Assembly: GCA_913055565.1 (NCBI GenBank) | Contig: CAJXKP010000001.1 | Location: 1 to 64,000 of the forward strand | Reading direction: 5' to 3' | DNA from: an uncultured Ectothiorhodospiraceae bacterium | Lineage (GTDB): Bacteria > Pseudomonadota > Gammaproteobacteria > Nitrococcales > Nitrococcaceae | DNA length: 64,000 nucleotides | Shown: piece after piece, positions 18,401 through 27,740 of the stretch | Layout of the letters: each line of letters begins with the position of its first letter | Numbering within the stretch: the first letter of the stretch is position 1 | Program-made: the position numbers and the translations under genes | Notes under the pieces: model-generated | What the model was told of the DNA's origin: nothing | The model's input: only the letters and a program-made list of their open reading frames with translations | The model's database searches: none

Positions 18401-21400
18401 GCGTCCGGCTCGGGAGCCGCTGCCACCGAGCCATCCGCCATCGCCACCGGGTAGGGCGCCGGCTGGGGATCAAAGGGCTTGAGGGATTCGACGCGGCTCG
18501 CCGACTGACCAGCAACCTCATTCCAGGGGGATGCCTGCGCCTCGGCGATCAGCGCGTCGGGCGCGGGCGCGGCGGCGCCCGGCGGCGGCGTGAACGCGGC
18601 TACCACGAGCGTCTCGTGCATGGCAGCCGGCCGTTCGAAAGGCATTAGTGGGCCGGCCTCAGGCGCCGCCGTAATGGCTTCCAACGTCGGACCGACCTCG
18701 GTGGCCTGACGGCCCTGGGCCTCCGCGATGAGCGCCTCGACATCGGGCTGGGATCGCCCTTGCCCGCCCAGTGCATCAACGAGTTCGCGAATAGCCACCG
18801 CGCCGCGCTGCAGGCAATCCTGGTCATCGGTATCCAGTGGTGCGCCATTGTTCTGACGCGCTCGAGCCAGCTCCTCAAGGGCCCGACCAAGGCGTGAGAT
18901 GGCGTCCACTTGCGCCATGCGGGCGCTGCCCGTGAGCGTATGCAACGCACGCAGCAAATCGGAGTCCGGCTCGCAGGCGGCGGCATCGCAGCCCGCTAGG
19001 AAGTCCTCGACGATTGCCAGATGATCGAGGGTCTCCTTGCTGAAGATCTCGTAGAGCGTAGGGTCCATCGCGGGCCCGGTCGCGGGGCCCTCGGCACGAG
19101 GCGATTGGTCGCCGACCTCAGGCTCCACCGGCGGCGCATCGACTAGCTCCGCGCCCGGATCGCTGAGCCACTCCGTATGCCCCACCTCAGCGGTGTCGGT
19201 CGGCGTGGTATCGCTGGCCGCGTCCTCTTGCTGGCCCGGAGCCGGCGGCGGTTCACCGATCGCGCTGGGGTCAACGCTCGCTTCCGGCTCCGGGCCCGTG
19301 GCTTTTCCCGCCTCATCCTCCTCTTCAGGTGCGCTGTCGCTCTCTGGCGCCGAGGCACCACTGGCGACGTCCGCGACCGCCCCGTCAACGGCTGACCCTG
19401 ACGGTTGGTCATCGTCTCGCTCCTGGGGGCGGTCTGAGTCACTGGCCGCGCTGGCCGCCGCCTGGCTTGGATCACTCCAAACGGCAGCCCGGCGCATGAG
19501 CTCACGAACGTCCGCCTCCGGGGCCGTGCCGCCCCGAAGCTGGTCAACCAGGGGGCGGACGTAGCCAATGGCCTCATCGACCATCGCCGGGATCTCGGGA
19601 TCGGCGCTGAGCGTTTGATCCAGAACCCGATTGAGGAGGTTCTCGATGGCCCAGGCGAGCTCACCCAGCAACAGGCCACCCGCCATACGCCCACTACCCT
19701 TGAGGGTATGGAACATCCGGCGGGTGGTGACCAGCGCGTCACGATCTTCCGGGTTATCTCGCCAGCGGGGGAAACACTCATTGAGCGTCTCCAGGACCTC
19801 TTCGGCCTCATCGACGAAGATATCGAGGATCTCCTCGTCGAACTCGTCGCTACAGACGGCCACCTCAAGGTTCACACGGCCACGCTTTTTGGCGAACTCA
19901 ACGCCCGCATCATCGGTCGCGGGCGCCGACTCGACGGCCGCCGCGCTGGGCTCTGCCTCAGCAGGCGGCTCCGCCTCGGCAACCTCATCCGAGGCGCCCT
20001 CGGCTTCGGCCTCAACCTCGGCCTCTGGCTCGGCGCGTTCGTCGTCGGAGGTTGCCGAGACCGGCGTCTCCTCGGCCCCAGCCACCGGCGCAGCGTGCGG
20101 CTGCTCTTGGTCACCGTAGCCCAGACGATCGAGGCTTTCGGCGGCAACATCGAGGATCTGGTCGGTACCGCTGCGCACGTCACGAATCGCCTCGAGGTAG
20201 TACTCGATACTGGTTACCGCGTCGGCCAGATCATCCAGTGCTTGTGTATCAGGGACGTGGCCGGGCCTCAGAACGGCATCAACATAGCGCTCCGCGCCGA
20301 GGATCAGTTGCGAGGCTCGGGTTAGTTCGATGACCGATAGGGCGCCCCGCACGCCCTCGAACGAGGTGGCCAGGCCGTCGAGGTGGGCCGTATCGCCGTT
20401 CTCGAGGAACTGGACAAGGCCTTCCTTGATACGTCCCACTTCGGTAATGGCGTGGCCAACCGTGGAGCCTAGGACCTCGCGGTATTCGCGGTCGAACAGG
20501 GCATCGCCGGCGTCACCGCCGGCCGTATGACTCTCATCAACCCGCCCGCTTTCGACCAGATCGGCGAGCGTCGACTCGACGTAGAGCAGCGCCTCCGCGG
20601 CCTTCTCGATGGCAACGGTACTCCGGCCGCTGCTCGGACCCAGCTCAGCGAGGATGTCGGCCTGCTCCGAGACGATGCGTCGCGAGTCAGCAAGGCCGAG
20701 AACTCCCAGTGTATCGGCGATACGCCGCATGGACTCGGCGGCCTCGGGCAACGACTGCGCCGATTCCTCATTGCCGCGCGTGTACAGGTCCAGGGTGTCC
20801 TTAACGGTCGCCAGATCCTCGCGAATCGCGTCGGCAACCCCGCTGAACGCCTCCACACCGGGACCGAAGAACCCTTCGCGAGCCTCCTCGAGCCGCCGCT
20901 CCTCGGCGAGGAGATCAGCCAGCGCGAAGGTCTCGTGGAGCGCCTGAAGTCGCTCGCTCGTTGGTTCCGTCCGCGCGATATAGTAGAGCATCCCGCGCAG
21001 AAGCTCGCCGGACATCCCCGAGGCACTACCCTGATCGATGACTGCCTTCATGCGGCGTTCGACCTGGCCTAGCAGGTAGCGAACGGTGGGGCTGTAGTCG
21101 TCGAGCTGGCCCTCCCGCAGCGCCTCCACCAAGCCCGCGGCGATCCACCAGACATTGCCGCTAGCCTCGTCGGGGCTCGCACCATCCAGGGCGTCCAACG
21201 CGGCCGTCATGCGCTCGGCACTGCGCTGCTCGGAGACGCCCTTCAACACCCCGAGTAAGCCGCGCAGATAGTCACTGCGCACCCGGGCGGCTGTCTCGGC
21301 AACGGTATCCCCGCCGTTACGCTCATGGCGCGGGGTCTCGGGCAAGGCGTTGAGGTCGGGCGAGAACAGGGCGCTCGCGGCGATGATGGGTTGGCCGCGA

Positions 21401-21789
21401 GTCGCGCGGAGGTCGTTAATCAGCGGCAAGATAAGCAGCGCGGAATCCTGCTCACCAGCACCAACACGCTCAAGATAATCGCGCAGCCGCAGGATGCCCC
21501 GCATGAGGGCCTCACAGGCCTGCTCATGATTGCCCACATTGTCGCTCAAGAGGGCGTTACCAACGCCCTCCATCTCCTCGGTGAGCATCACGGCGCCGTG
21601 CAGCTCAAGCATCTGGAGGATGCCGCGAACCTGATGCAGGTGCGTGACGCAGAACTGTAGCTGCGTGCGGTCGTTAGCATCCTCCGAGAACTGTTGCAGC
21701 GCATCAGCCGACTGACTCAACGTATCGTCGAGCTCACGCCTCACCCACTGGAGGGTACTGTGGTCGAAATGGCTCTGTTGTTCGGTCAT
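15457..21789 (-). CDS. chpA: Giant hybrid chemotaxis histidine kinase ChpA
   Basis: A 2110-residue CheA-type kinase controlling type IV pilus function and cAMP in Pseudomonas. Four canonical Hpt modules are visible: HTLKGSGRMAG (about residue 693), HTLTGSARMAQ (951), HTLKGGARLAGL (1210) and HTLKGGARMAGL (1348). Two degenerate modules lie further N-terminal (HLHQVRGIL near 60, and SFEGVRGAL without His). Long Ala/Glu/Pro linkers separate them. Then come the dimerisation and HATPase domain (SVAHGIEE about 1685, DDGGGMD about 1725), a CheW domain and a C-terminal receiver with LDIEMPRMDG (Asp about 2031). The ATG at 21789 follows GGGTGG and lies 5 bp beyond pilK. Confidence 0.93.
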   Translation of the reverse strand: MTEQQSHFDHSTLQWVRRELDDTLSQSADALQQFSEDANDRTQLQFCVTHLHQVRGILQMLELHGAVMLTEEMEGVGNALLSDNVGNHEQACEALMRGILRLRDYLERVGAGEQDSALLILPLINDLRATRGQPIIAASALFSPDLNALPETPRHERNGGDTVAETAARVRSDYLRGLLGVLKGVSEQRSAERMTAALDALDGASPDEASGNVWWIAAGLVEALREGQLDDYSPTVRYLLGQVERRMKAVIDQGSASGMSGELLRGMLYYIARTEPTSERLQALHETFALADLLAEERRLEEAREGFFGPGVEAFSGVADAIREDLATVKDTLDLYTRGNEESAQSLPEAAESMRRIADTLGVLGLADSRRIVSEQADILAELGPSSGRSTVAIEKAAEALLYVESTLADLVESGRVDESHTAGGDAGDALFDREYREVLGSTVGHAITEVGRIKEGLVQFLENGDTAHLDGLATSFEGVRGALSVIELTRASQLILGAERYVDAVLRPGHVPDTQALDDLADAVTSIEYYLEAIRDVRSGTDQILDVAAESLDRLGYGDQEQPHAAPVAGAEETPVSATSDDERAEPEAEVEAEAEGASDEVAEAEPPAEAEPSAAAVESAPATDDAGVEFAKKRGRVNLEVAVCSDEFDEEILDIFVDEAEEVLETLNECFPRWRDNPEDRDALVTTRRMFHTLKGSGRMAGGLLLGELAWAIENLLNRVLDQTLSADPEIPAMVDEAIGYVRPLVDQLRGGTAPEADVRELMRRAAVWSDPSQAAASAASDSDRPQERDDDQPSGSAVDGAVADVASGASAPESDSAPEEEDEAGKATGPEPEASVDPSAIGEPPPAPGQQEDAASDTTPTDTAEVGHTEWLSDPGAELVDAPPVEPEVGDQSPRAEGPATGPAMDPTLYEIFSKETLDHLAIVEDFLAGCDAAACEPDSDLLRALHTLTGSARMAQVDAISRLGRALEELARARQNNGAPLDTDDQDCLQRGAVAIRELVDALGGQGRSQPDVEALIAEAQGRQATEVGPTLEAITAAPEAGPLMPFERPAAMHETLVVAAFTPPPGAAAPAPDALIAEAQASPWNEVAGQSASRVESLKPFDPQPAPYPVAMADGSVAAAPEPDAGAVAESVPPAEATAGPAPGESAPAVETTASGSEADLDDEGDLTGIFLEEAQDILDSFDDLLTRWQGSTEPDVEVAELQRSLHTLKGGARLAGLESVGDFCHALETLAADIAAHQVSPDDAVFDLLRDCVDELVRVVDVARQGDTPEPSQALVERIERVRGSEAAGSDNAGSDDAPPDQELLEVFLEEASDILDQSENLLQSWRQAPSSSEMITGLERSLHTLKGGARMAGLQSVADLSHSLETLLKQIRGGELSPTEVTFDLLDKANDRLVQLRDAAGAGQRLSYPRDLLNAVEALQRGETPEGMGRGEHSAGAATPAPSGDAAPTQPATNEATEATAEAPQAGGEQARTQSDTVRVRADLLDNLVNYAGEVSIYRARLEQQTGAINFNLEEFDQTVQRLREQLRSLEIETESQMHSRSGSNPVAVGSDAEGAGDGGDESFDPLEMDRFSRVQELSRALSESVNDLSSIEQTINNLNRESETLLLQQSRVNTDLQDGLMRTRMVPFANLVPRLRRIVRQASQDMGKRASLQVLGAEGEMDRTVLERVVSPLEHMLRNSVAHGIEEAQTRAQRGKPEDGSISVSLDREGADVVIRVIDDGGGMDLEAIRHKAIAQGFMREDAELTEREVMQFVLESGFSTATQVSQIAGRGVGMDVVNAEIKQLGGNLEIDSTPGEGTRLTVRLPFTLALNQAILCKSGDETYAIPLSSIEGVTRLDHPTLRDYLARPGEPVYEYAGAYYEVRSLAAILGGDDPELPDDDRQTPLILVQAGEHRIALQVDSLLGSRDIVVKSVGSQISTVQGIFGATILADGRVVLILDVSAMVRLGLGAREKRVKAVEGATTIDTESASTAGAGPQTVMVVDDSITMRKVASRLLERNNLEVLTAKDGVDAVSQLQETVPDAMLLDIEMPRMDGYELATHMRNDERLRAVPIVMITSRTGDKHRERAMDIGVDRYLGKPYQESDLLGTLNALLEGGRDAR

Positions 21790-21793
21790 GGTC

Positions 21794-22672
21794 TTACCAC
21801 CCCTCCTCGGCCTCCAAGCGCCTGAAGGCCAGCACATTCGGTCCCCCGATACGCTCAACGCCGGGCGCCGACCATCCCATCGCCTCACCCGGTCCAAGGA
21901 TCATGAGCCCACCGGGCCGCAGCCGAGCCATCAGATTAGACAGGATGCGAACTCGACGCGCCTGATCGAAATAGATCAGCACATTCTGACAATAGACCAA
22001 GTCCATGCCCGGCAGGACTGCTGCCACGTCGTCGAGTAGGTTGAGCTGCGTAAAACAGGAACGACGCCGCAACGACTCAACCACCTCGAAGCGTAACGAG
22101 CCAGCCGGCTGACAATAAAGTGAGGCGTAACGCGACGGCACCGAGCCAAGCCGGCCGTTACTGTAGCGACCCTGACGCGCTCTCGACAGCGCTTGCAGAC
22201 TGATGTCGCTTCCCGTAATGCCGTAATACCGCGGCAGCCCCTCATTACTGAGGTGCTCATCCAACATCATGCCCAGGGTGTACGCCTCCTCGCCCGTCGC
22301 GCAGCCAGCACTCCAGACATGGACTGAATTGCCAGCGGCCACTCGGGCGGCTGCGCGCGGTAGAAAATGCGCCTCGATGAGAGCGAGCGCCTTGGGATCG
22401 CGGAAGAAGCGCGTCTCCTGAACGGTGAGATGATCGACGAGGGCTGCCCATTCGACCCGCCCAGCCCGCCCGGAGGCCAGGTACTCGTAGTAGGCATCGA
22501 AGTCGGTGAAGCCGACCTCGCGCATCCGCAAACCAACTCCGGTAACCAGGAACGAGCGCCGCTCCTCGGGAAGCACCATCCCTGTGCGCTCCTCAAGCAA
22601 CTCGGCCCAACTTCGGAACTGCCGATCATCCATCCAGGACTTGCCGTACTTGCTCGCCGGAAGCGCGCCCAT
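21794..22672 (-). CDS. pilK: CheR-like chemoreceptor methyltransferase PilK
   Basis: A CheR-family SAM-dependent methyltransferase that methylates glutamates on PilJ. The N-terminal all-alpha domain includes RSFLVTGVGLRMRE, and RFFRDPKALALIE matches the CheR recognition segment. The SAM site is VHVWSAGCATGEEAYTLGM, and LVYCQNVLIYFD is the conserved late motif. The ATG at 22672 with AGGAA upstream is preferred to an in-frame TTG at 22699. It lies between pilJ and chpA, the same order as in Pseudomonas. Confidence 0.9.
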   Translation of the reverse strand: MGALPASKYGKSWMDDRQFRSWAELLEERTGMVLPEERRSFLVTGVGLRMREVGFTDFDAYYEYLASGRAGRVEWAALVDHLTVQETRFFRDPKALALIEAHFLPRAAARVAAGNSVHVWSAGCATGEEAYTLGMMLDEHLSNEGLPRYYGITGSDISLQALSRARQGRYSNGRLGSVPSRYASLYCQPAGSLRFEVVESLRRRSCFTQLNLLDDVAAVLPGMDLVYCQNVLIYFDQARRVRILSNLMARLRPGGLMILGPGEAMGWSAPGVERIGGPNVLAFRRLEAEEGW

Positions 22673-22705
22673 GGGATGGGTTCCTGCTACGACCGCCAAG
22701 GCGGC

Positions 22706-24829
22706 TTATTCTTCTTGCTCGGGCAACCGGAAACCTTCAACGGAGTCACGGAGCTGGTTCGCCAGGTCCGCGAGATTGCCGATGGATGTCGCCGTCTCGT
22801 TAGTACCCGCTGACGTCTGCGAGGTGATCTCCTGGATGACGTTCATGGTGTCCGAGATGTTGGACGCCGAGGTCGCCTGCTGCCGGGATTCTTCCGAGAT
22901 GTTCTGGATCAGGCCCGCCAGCTGCTTGGAGACGTTCTCGATCTCGCGAAGCGCCTCGCCAGCCTCCTCAGCCTGGCGGGCACCAGCGACCACGCCCGAC
23001 GTGCTCTGCTCCATCGAGATGACGGCCTCGTTGGTATCCGTCTGGATGGTCTTAACCAAGGCCTCGATCTGCTTGGTGGCATTACCGGAGCGCTCCGCGA
23101 GGCGCTGGACCTCGTCGGCAACAACAGCGAAACCGCGACCCGATTCACCGGCCATCGCCGCCTGTATAGAGGCGTTCAGCGCCAGGATATTGGTCTGGTC
23201 GGCGATGTCATTGATGAGCTCAACAATATTACCGATCTCTTGGGACGACTCGCCGAGACGCTTGATGCGTTTCGAGGTCTCCTGGATCTGCTCGCGGATC
23301 GAGTCCATCTGCTCGATGGTGGCGTTAACCGTCTCAGCGCCCTTGACCGCGAGATCCACGGCTTGTTGGGCGACGTTGGCGGATTCCTCGGCGTTGCGCG
23401 AGACCTGCTCGATGGAGACGGCCATCTCGTTCACGGCAGCGGAAGCCGCGGTGATTTGGTGCGCCTGATGATCCGATGCCTCGGCGAGATGACGCGCCGT
23501 GGCCTGAGTCTCCTGGGCGGCCGAGGAGACCTGGACCGACGTCTCGTTAATGGTCCGCGCCAGATTACGCAGGGCATCGATGGAGTCGTTAAAGGCGTCG
23601 GCGATGGCGCCGGTAATCTCCTCGCCCACGGTCGCCTGAACGGAGAGATCACCTTCACGCAGCCCCTCGATCTCGTCGAGCAGGTTCAGGATCGCCTGTT
23701 GGTTTCGCTCACGCTGAGAATCCGCCTCGGCGCGCTCGGCCTCGGCCGCGGCAACCGCGATCTGGTTGATCTGCCGCGCGACAAGCCCACGGGCGATAAG
23801 CAGCAGGACCGCTAGACCGCCCAGAACAAAACCGTACCACTCCTGGATAATCCGCTGACCCGCGAGACCACGGTAGGTGGTAGCAAGTTGATTGGCCTCT
23901 TGCTCCAGCCGATCCGAGGCGATGAAGATCTCGTCGGCCGCATCGCGCACTCGGAACAACTGCTGCGCGGTGTTCTGGACCTGCTCCAGGGCCGGAGCCA
24001 TGCCCCGCCGCTGTTGCGAACCCCGAAAGATGGTCACCATCGAGTTCAGCTGGGCACGTGCCGCCTGATCCGTGATCGCAGCCACGCCCAGATCGGTGCT
24101 ACCCCGACGCAGGGCCTCGAGGGTGGTCGCCAGATCCCGGGTAGCTCGTTGCAGCCGCCCCTGGGCCGTCCGGTTGCCGAGGCCGCCGCGCAGCATCTCG
24201 TCGAGGTTCCGGGCGATGCGCTCGCCGAGCAACTGGATACTAGCGGCCTGCTCGATCTTGGCGGGCGCGGCGTCCACCGCCTTGAGGCGCTCCACCAGCG
24301 CTTGTGCGCGCCGCTGGAGTTGCGGCACCGTCTGATCGAACTGATCGGCGACGCTGTTAACGGCCAGGATCTGGCTCCGGCGCTCGATGATGGCGCGAAC
24401 ATTGGCCCGTACGCCCGCCTCACCGCGCATCTCCCCGGAACCCAGCCACTCGGACTCCACATCCCTTAGCCGATCGAGCACGCCGCTCGACCCCGCCGTC
24501 GGCAGCGACTCCGTGGGCGGCAAACCGGTATCCGGATTGCCGTTATTGAGTATCTTCAGACTGTCCTGGAGATCGTTGCGCGCGACCTCGAGCAGGTTGA
24601 ACGCATCCTGCTGGCCGTTAGCCGCCTCCGAGGCATTCTTCGCGATGGTCTGCGACAGCAACCGAATGTCCTCGGCGCGCCGCGTGAGCTCGCGATCGTA
24701 ATCGGCGTACCACCAAACGTAGGCAAAACTGGCGCCCGTTAGTAGTAGCAATACGACGACGGCCACCGTGATGCCCGTCGTCATACGCCGCAGCAAGGGC
24801 AGCTGCCCGGACCTGTCTGACGCACTCAT
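22706..24829 (-). CDS. pilJ: Type IV pilus chemoreceptor PilJ
   Basis: A 707-residue methyl-accepting chemotaxis protein, the receptor of the Pil-Chp array. It has an N-terminal transmembrane helix (about residues 16-38), a large periplasmic region with two PilJ-type helical modules, a second transmembrane helix (about 330-350, [20 protein letters not shown]), a HAMP segment and the cytoplasmic signalling hairpin. The hairpin tip reads [20 protein letters not shown], the conserved kinase-contacting region. The ribosome site is GGAGGGG. There is no obvious C-terminal CheR-tethering pentapeptide (it ends LPEQEE). Confidence 0.93.
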   Translation of the reverse strand: MSASDRSGQLPLLRRMTTGITVAVVVLLLLTGASFAYVWWYADYDRELTRRAEDIRLLSQTIAKNASEAANGQQDAFNLLEVARNDLQDSLKILNNGNPDTGLPPTESLPTAGSSGVLDRLRDVESEWLGSGEMRGEAGVRANVRAIIERRSQILAVNSVADQFDQTVPQLQRRAQALVERLKAVDAAPAKIEQAASIQLLGERIARNLDEMLRGGLGNRTAQGRLQRATRDLATTLEALRRGSTDLGVAAITDQAARAQLNSMVTIFRGSQQRRGMAPALEQVQNTAQQLFRVRDAADEIFIASDRLEQEANQLATTYRGLAGQRIIQEWYGFVLGGLAVLLLIARGLVARQINQIAVAAAEAERAEADSQRERNQQAILNLLDEIEGLREGDLSVQATVGEEITGAIADAFNDSIDALRNLARTINETSVQVSSAAQETQATARHLAEASDHQAHQITAASAAVNEMAVSIEQVSRNAEESANVAQQAVDLAVKGAETVNATIEQMDSIREQIQETSKRIKRLGESSQEIGNIVELINDIADQTNILALNASIQAAMAGESGRGFAVVADEVQRLAERSGNATKQIEALVKTIQTDTNEAVISMEQSTSGVVAGARQAEEAGEALREIENVSKQLAGLIQNISEESRQQATSASNISDTMNVIQEITSQTSAGTNETATSIGNLADLANQLRDSVEGFRLPEQEE

Positions 24830-24917
24830 TATCTTATCCCCTCCTCAAAAACACGAGACAGGGACCCGGGTCGGCCACCTGTCCGTCTATCTCCCTCGGG
24901 AGCCGCTGCGGCGCCCT

Positions 24918-25463
24918 CTATTCGGATACCTTGAAAAATGCCGTATCCCTTGCCAGGGCGACCATGCTAAACACGGGCCATACCCCATCCTCGTGGCGAA
25001 ATACGCCGCTGATATACGGGTGCGCGGCGTCGTCACCGCCGGCCTCGCCGGAGCGCCACTGCTCCTGGTAGAAGCGGCGCATGCCTAGCACTTCCTCGAC
25101 CAACAGCCCTGCCACCACGCCTTCCTGATCAATCACGAGCACCCGGGCCTGAGTGCTATTAGCGATGTCGCCCTGGCCCAGATACCCGGCAAGGTCCATG
25201 ACGGGGAGCAGATTACCCCGAACGTTGGCCATACCGCGCACCCAGTTCTTGGTATGGGGGATGCGCGCCATCTCGGGCGGCTGCAGGATCTCCGTTACCT
25301 CGCCCATAGCGGCGAGGTATTGATGGCCCCCGATACGGAAACCGATACCGGACCACTCCTCGCGCGTCTCCCGCTGGGCGGGAAGATCCCGCCAAACATC
25401 CTGGCCCCGCTGGTCAAGGCGGCGCAGATGCTCGTAGGGGCCGTTATTCATCACCGCAGCCAT
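24918..25463 (-). CDS. pilI: CheW-like coupling protein PilI
   Basis: A 181-residue CheW adaptor that couples PilJ to ChpA. The CheW core begins GIGFRIGGHQYLAAMGEVTE and continues with WVRGMANVRGNLLPVMDLAG, the standard ligand-like loop of CheW proteins. GGGGAG precedes the ATG. It is followed by pilJ after an 88-bp gap, and preceded by pilH. Confidence 0.9.
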   Translation of the reverse strand: MAAVMNNGPYEHLRRLDQRGQDVWRDLPAQRETREEWSGIGFRIGGHQYLAAMGEVTEILQPPEMARIPHTKNWVRGMANVRGNLLPVMDLAGYLGQGDIANSTQARVLVIDQEGVVAGLLVEEVLGMRRFYQEQWRSGEAGGDDAAHPYISGVFRHEDGVWPVFSMVALARDTAFFKVSE

Positions 25464-25483
25464 GGTGGCTCCCCATCAGCTAC

Positions 25484-25849
25484 TCAGGCGCTCAAGGCTG
25501 CCTTGACCTTCTCCAACAACTGCTCTTCAGTAACCGGCTTGCTGATGTAATCGGTCGCCCCCTGCCGCTTGGCCCAGATGCGGTCCGTGTCCTGATCCTT
25601 GGTGCTTATCATCACGATCGGGATGCCGGCGGTCTCAGGGTCCTTGGAGAGCTTGCGCGTGGCCTGGAATCCGTTAACCCCAGGCATCACGATATCCATG
25701 AGCACCACATCCGGCTTGTTCTTGCGCGCGAGCTCCAAGCCACCTTCGCCGTCTTCGGCGACATCGACGACGTAGCCATGCTGCTCGAGCATGGACTTGA
25801 GGACGTGGGTCTCGGTTGGCGAGTCGTCGACAACGAGTACGCGAGTCAT
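25484..25849 (-). CDS. pilH: Single-domain response regulator PilH
   Basis: A 121-residue CheY-like receiver. The acidic pocket is VVDDSPTE (about 5-12), the phosphoacceptor aspartate is in VVLMDIVMPG (about residue 52), the switch Thr/Ser is in VMISTKD and the conserved lysine is in YISKPVT. In Pseudomonas PilH is linked to PilT-driven retraction. The ribosome site is GAGGG. It is separated from pilG by 64 bp. Confidence 0.92.
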   Translation of the reverse strand: MTRVLVVDDSPTETHVLKSMLEQHGYVVDVAEDGEGGLELARKNKPDVVLMDIVMPGVNGFQATRKLSKDPETAGIPIVMISTKDQDTDRIWAKRQGATDYISKPVTEEQLLEKVKAALSA

Positions 25850-25913
25850 GCTTTTACCCTCAGTTGATGTATGCCATTGACGGGCCCGCTGGCGCTAGCG
25901 CGAGCGACGCCGC

Positions 25914-26318
25914 TTATGCTGCCTGCTCGCGGTGGCGCTTGATCGCATCCAGCAGCTCTTCGCGCGTGAAGGGCTTCGTCAAATACTGCTCCGAGCCAAC
26001 GATACGTCCGCGAGCCCGGTCGAACAGGCCATCCTTGCTAGAAAGCATAATGACCGGCACATCGCGAAACTCTTGGTTATGCTTAATCAGGGCACAGGTC
26101 TGATAACCGTCGAGTCGCGGCATCATGATATCGATGAAGATGACCTCGGGCTTTTTCTCGGCGATAACGGCAAGCGCCTCGAAGCCGTCCGTCGCCGTGA
26201 AGACCTCGCAGCCCTCTTTCTTGAGCAGCGTCTCAGCGGTTCGACGGATCGTCTTGCTGTCATCAACGACCATCACCTTCAAGCCCGCGAGCCCTTTAGC
26301 GGTGCTTTCTTCGTCCAC
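25914..26318 (-). CDS. pilG: Single-domain response regulator PilG
   Basis: A 134-residue CheY-like receiver and the first gene of the pil-chp operon. VVDDSKTIRR gives the acidic pocket, FIDIMMPRLDG the phosphoacceptor (about residue 61), VIMLSSKD the switch residue and YLTKPF the conserved lysine. In Pseudomonas PilG promotes pilus extension and adenylate cyclase activation through FimV. The start codon is GTG, with GGGGGC upstream. The operon promoter must lie in the 315-bp gap shared with the divergent gshB. Confidence 0.92.
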   Translation of the reverse strand: MDEESTAKGLAGLKVMVVDDSKTIRRTAETLLKKEGCEVFTATDGFEALAVIAEKKPEVIFIDIMMPRLDGYQTCALIKHNQEFRDVPVIMLSSKDGLFDRARGRIVGSEQYLTKPFTREELLDAIKRHREQAA

Positions 26319-26633
26319 GGACGCCCCCTAAACTATGCCGTCGCCGGTGCCCGCTGACACCGGGTTTGTGGCCTCTGCTCATGAAGCGTACTTAACACGC
26401 CACCGGAGCACAATCCAACGCCAGGCTATATGCCGCTTAGCTGCCTCATCAGGCGGGCCCCTCAGACCCCAACCGCGACCCGCGCGGCGGTTGCCGCCCA
26501 GCAGTTTGCGAATCGCCTTTCAGTTTTACGATACACCATATAAAGCGATGAACGTAGCCATCCTCGGGGGGCGACCCTTCGCCTATAGAGCCTTAGACTG
26601 TTGCGAGGCCTGTCAAAACCCGAGGAGGTCGGA
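26319..26633. promoter_or_regulatory. Divergent promoter region of the pil-chp operon and gshB
   Basis: This 315-bp stretch has no gene and lies between the starts of pilG (minus strand) and gshB (plus strand). Two things stand out. An inverted repeat CCGGTG...CACCGG lies at 26344-26363 in the pilG leader. An AT-rich block at 26505-26545 (TTGCGA at 26506, TACGAT at 26527, TATAAA at 26539) is the most promoter-like sequence for gshB. A confident -35/-10 pair for pilG was not found. Confidence 0.5.
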
Positions 26634-27596
26634 GTGAACCGAAGCCTAGGTGTCGTTATGGACCCGATAGAGGCCATCACGCCTTACAAGGACACCACGT
26701 TGGCATTGCTGCTAGAGGCCCAGCAGCGGGGTTGGGATCTGTACTACATGGCGCTGCCCGATTTAGGCCTCACCAACGGTGTCGCGGCAGCGCGGGCGCG
26801 AGCGCTATCGGTGCGTGACGATCCGGCGAACCATTACCACCTCGGCGAGGCAAGGCCCATTGAGCTCGCGGACCTCGATGCGGTACTCATGCGCAAGGAT
26901 CCACCTGTCGATAGCGCCTACATCTACGCCACGCATATCCTTGAGGCCGCCGAGCGCGCAGGCACCGTCGTCGCCAACAGGCCAGCTGGCCTGCGCGATG
27001 CCCAGGAGAAGCTCTTCACCGCGCATTTCCCCCAATGCTGCGTAGCGACACGCGTGAGCGCGGATCCTGCAGCATTACGCGCTTTCGTCCGCGAACAAGG
27101 GGCCGCCGCGCTCAAGCCCCTGGACGGCATGGGGGGCGAGTCGGTCTTCGTTATACGCGATGGCGACCCGAACACCAGCGTCATCTTGGAGACACTCACG
27201 GGCGGTGGGCGGCGCTACGCCATGGCCCAGCGCTACATCACGCAAATCAGCTCTGGCGATAAGCGGATCCTCATCATCGACGGTGAGCCCGTCTCCTACG
27301 CCCTGGCAAGGATCCCCGCCGAGGGCGAGACCCGCGGCAACCTCGCCGCCGGCGGCCAAGGCCATGCCGTGGAACTGACCGCCCGGGATCGCTGGATTAG
27401 TCAGCAGGTGATCCCCGAACTGACCCGCCGGGGACTGTGGTTCGCTGGCCTTGACGTCATCGGCGACTACCTAACCGAAATCAACTTCACCAGCCCCACC
27501 TGTGTGCGTGAGCTCACCCAAGCCACGGGCATCGCCATAGCGGGTCGCCTATTGGATGGCCTGGAGGCCCGGGTCGCGGCACGAGCCGAGCGCTAG
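26634..27596 (+). CDS. gshB: Glutathione synthetase
   Basis: GshB joins gamma-glutamylcysteine and glycine with ATP, the last step of glutathione synthesis. The protein is 320 residues, as in E. coli, and opens with the family signature LGVVMDPIEAITPYKDTT. The ATP-grasp domain shows LKPLDGMGGESVF and, near the end, GLDVIGDYLTEINFTSPTC with the metal-binding Asp/Glu/Asn. The GTG at 26634 is chosen because GAGGAGG lies 5-10 bases upstream; the 11-codon TTG extension is unlikely. Its position between pilG and the TonB gene is conserved in Pseudomonas. Confidence 0.94.
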   Translation: MNRSLGVVMDPIEAITPYKDTTLALLLEAQQRGWDLYYMALPDLGLTNGVAAARARALSVRDDPANHYHLGEARPIELADLDAVLMRKDPPVDSAYIYATHILEAAERAGTVVANRPAGLRDAQEKLFTAHFPQCCVATRVSADPAALRAFVREQGAAALKPLDGMGGESVFVIRDGDPNTSVILETLTGGGRRYAMAQRYITQISSGDKRILIIDGEPVSYALARIPAEGETRGNLAAGGQGHAVELTARDRWISQQVIPELTRRGLWFAGLDVIGDYLTEINFTSPTCVRELTQATGIAIAGRLLDGLEARVAARAER

Positions 27597-27646
27597 GCAA
27601 TCGCGTCACCAATCAGTCAGTGGATTCGTGCAGGCGAAAAGGGCCG

Positions 27647-27663
27647 ATGGCCAATAAGGCCAT
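27647..27663. terminator. Hairpin downstream of gshB
   Basis: ATGGCC (27647-27652) and GGCCAT (27658-27663) enclose the 5-base loop AATAA, 50 bp after the gshB stop and 90 bp before the TonB gene. It may terminate gshB or attenuate into tonB. It has no T-run. Confidence 0.35.
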
Positions 27664-27707
27664 CAGGCGGGCTACACTGGCACGCGGTTGATAAGGAGGC
27701 AGTAATA

Positions 27708-27740
27708 GTGGTCAGCAAGCGAGGTCATGGGCACCAATGA
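27708..27740 (+). CDS. Possible 10-codon leader peptide coupled to the TonB gene
   Basis: A GTG-started mini-frame, VVSKRGHGHQ, follows a strong AAGGAGG (27693-27699) at ideal spacing. Its TGA stop (27738-27740) overlaps the ATG of the TonB-family gene (27737) as ATGA. The TonB ATG itself has no comparable ribosome site. This suggests that ribosomes enter at the mini-frame and reinitiate at tonB. Its expression is inferred only. Confidence 0.35.
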   Translation: MVSKRGHGHQ

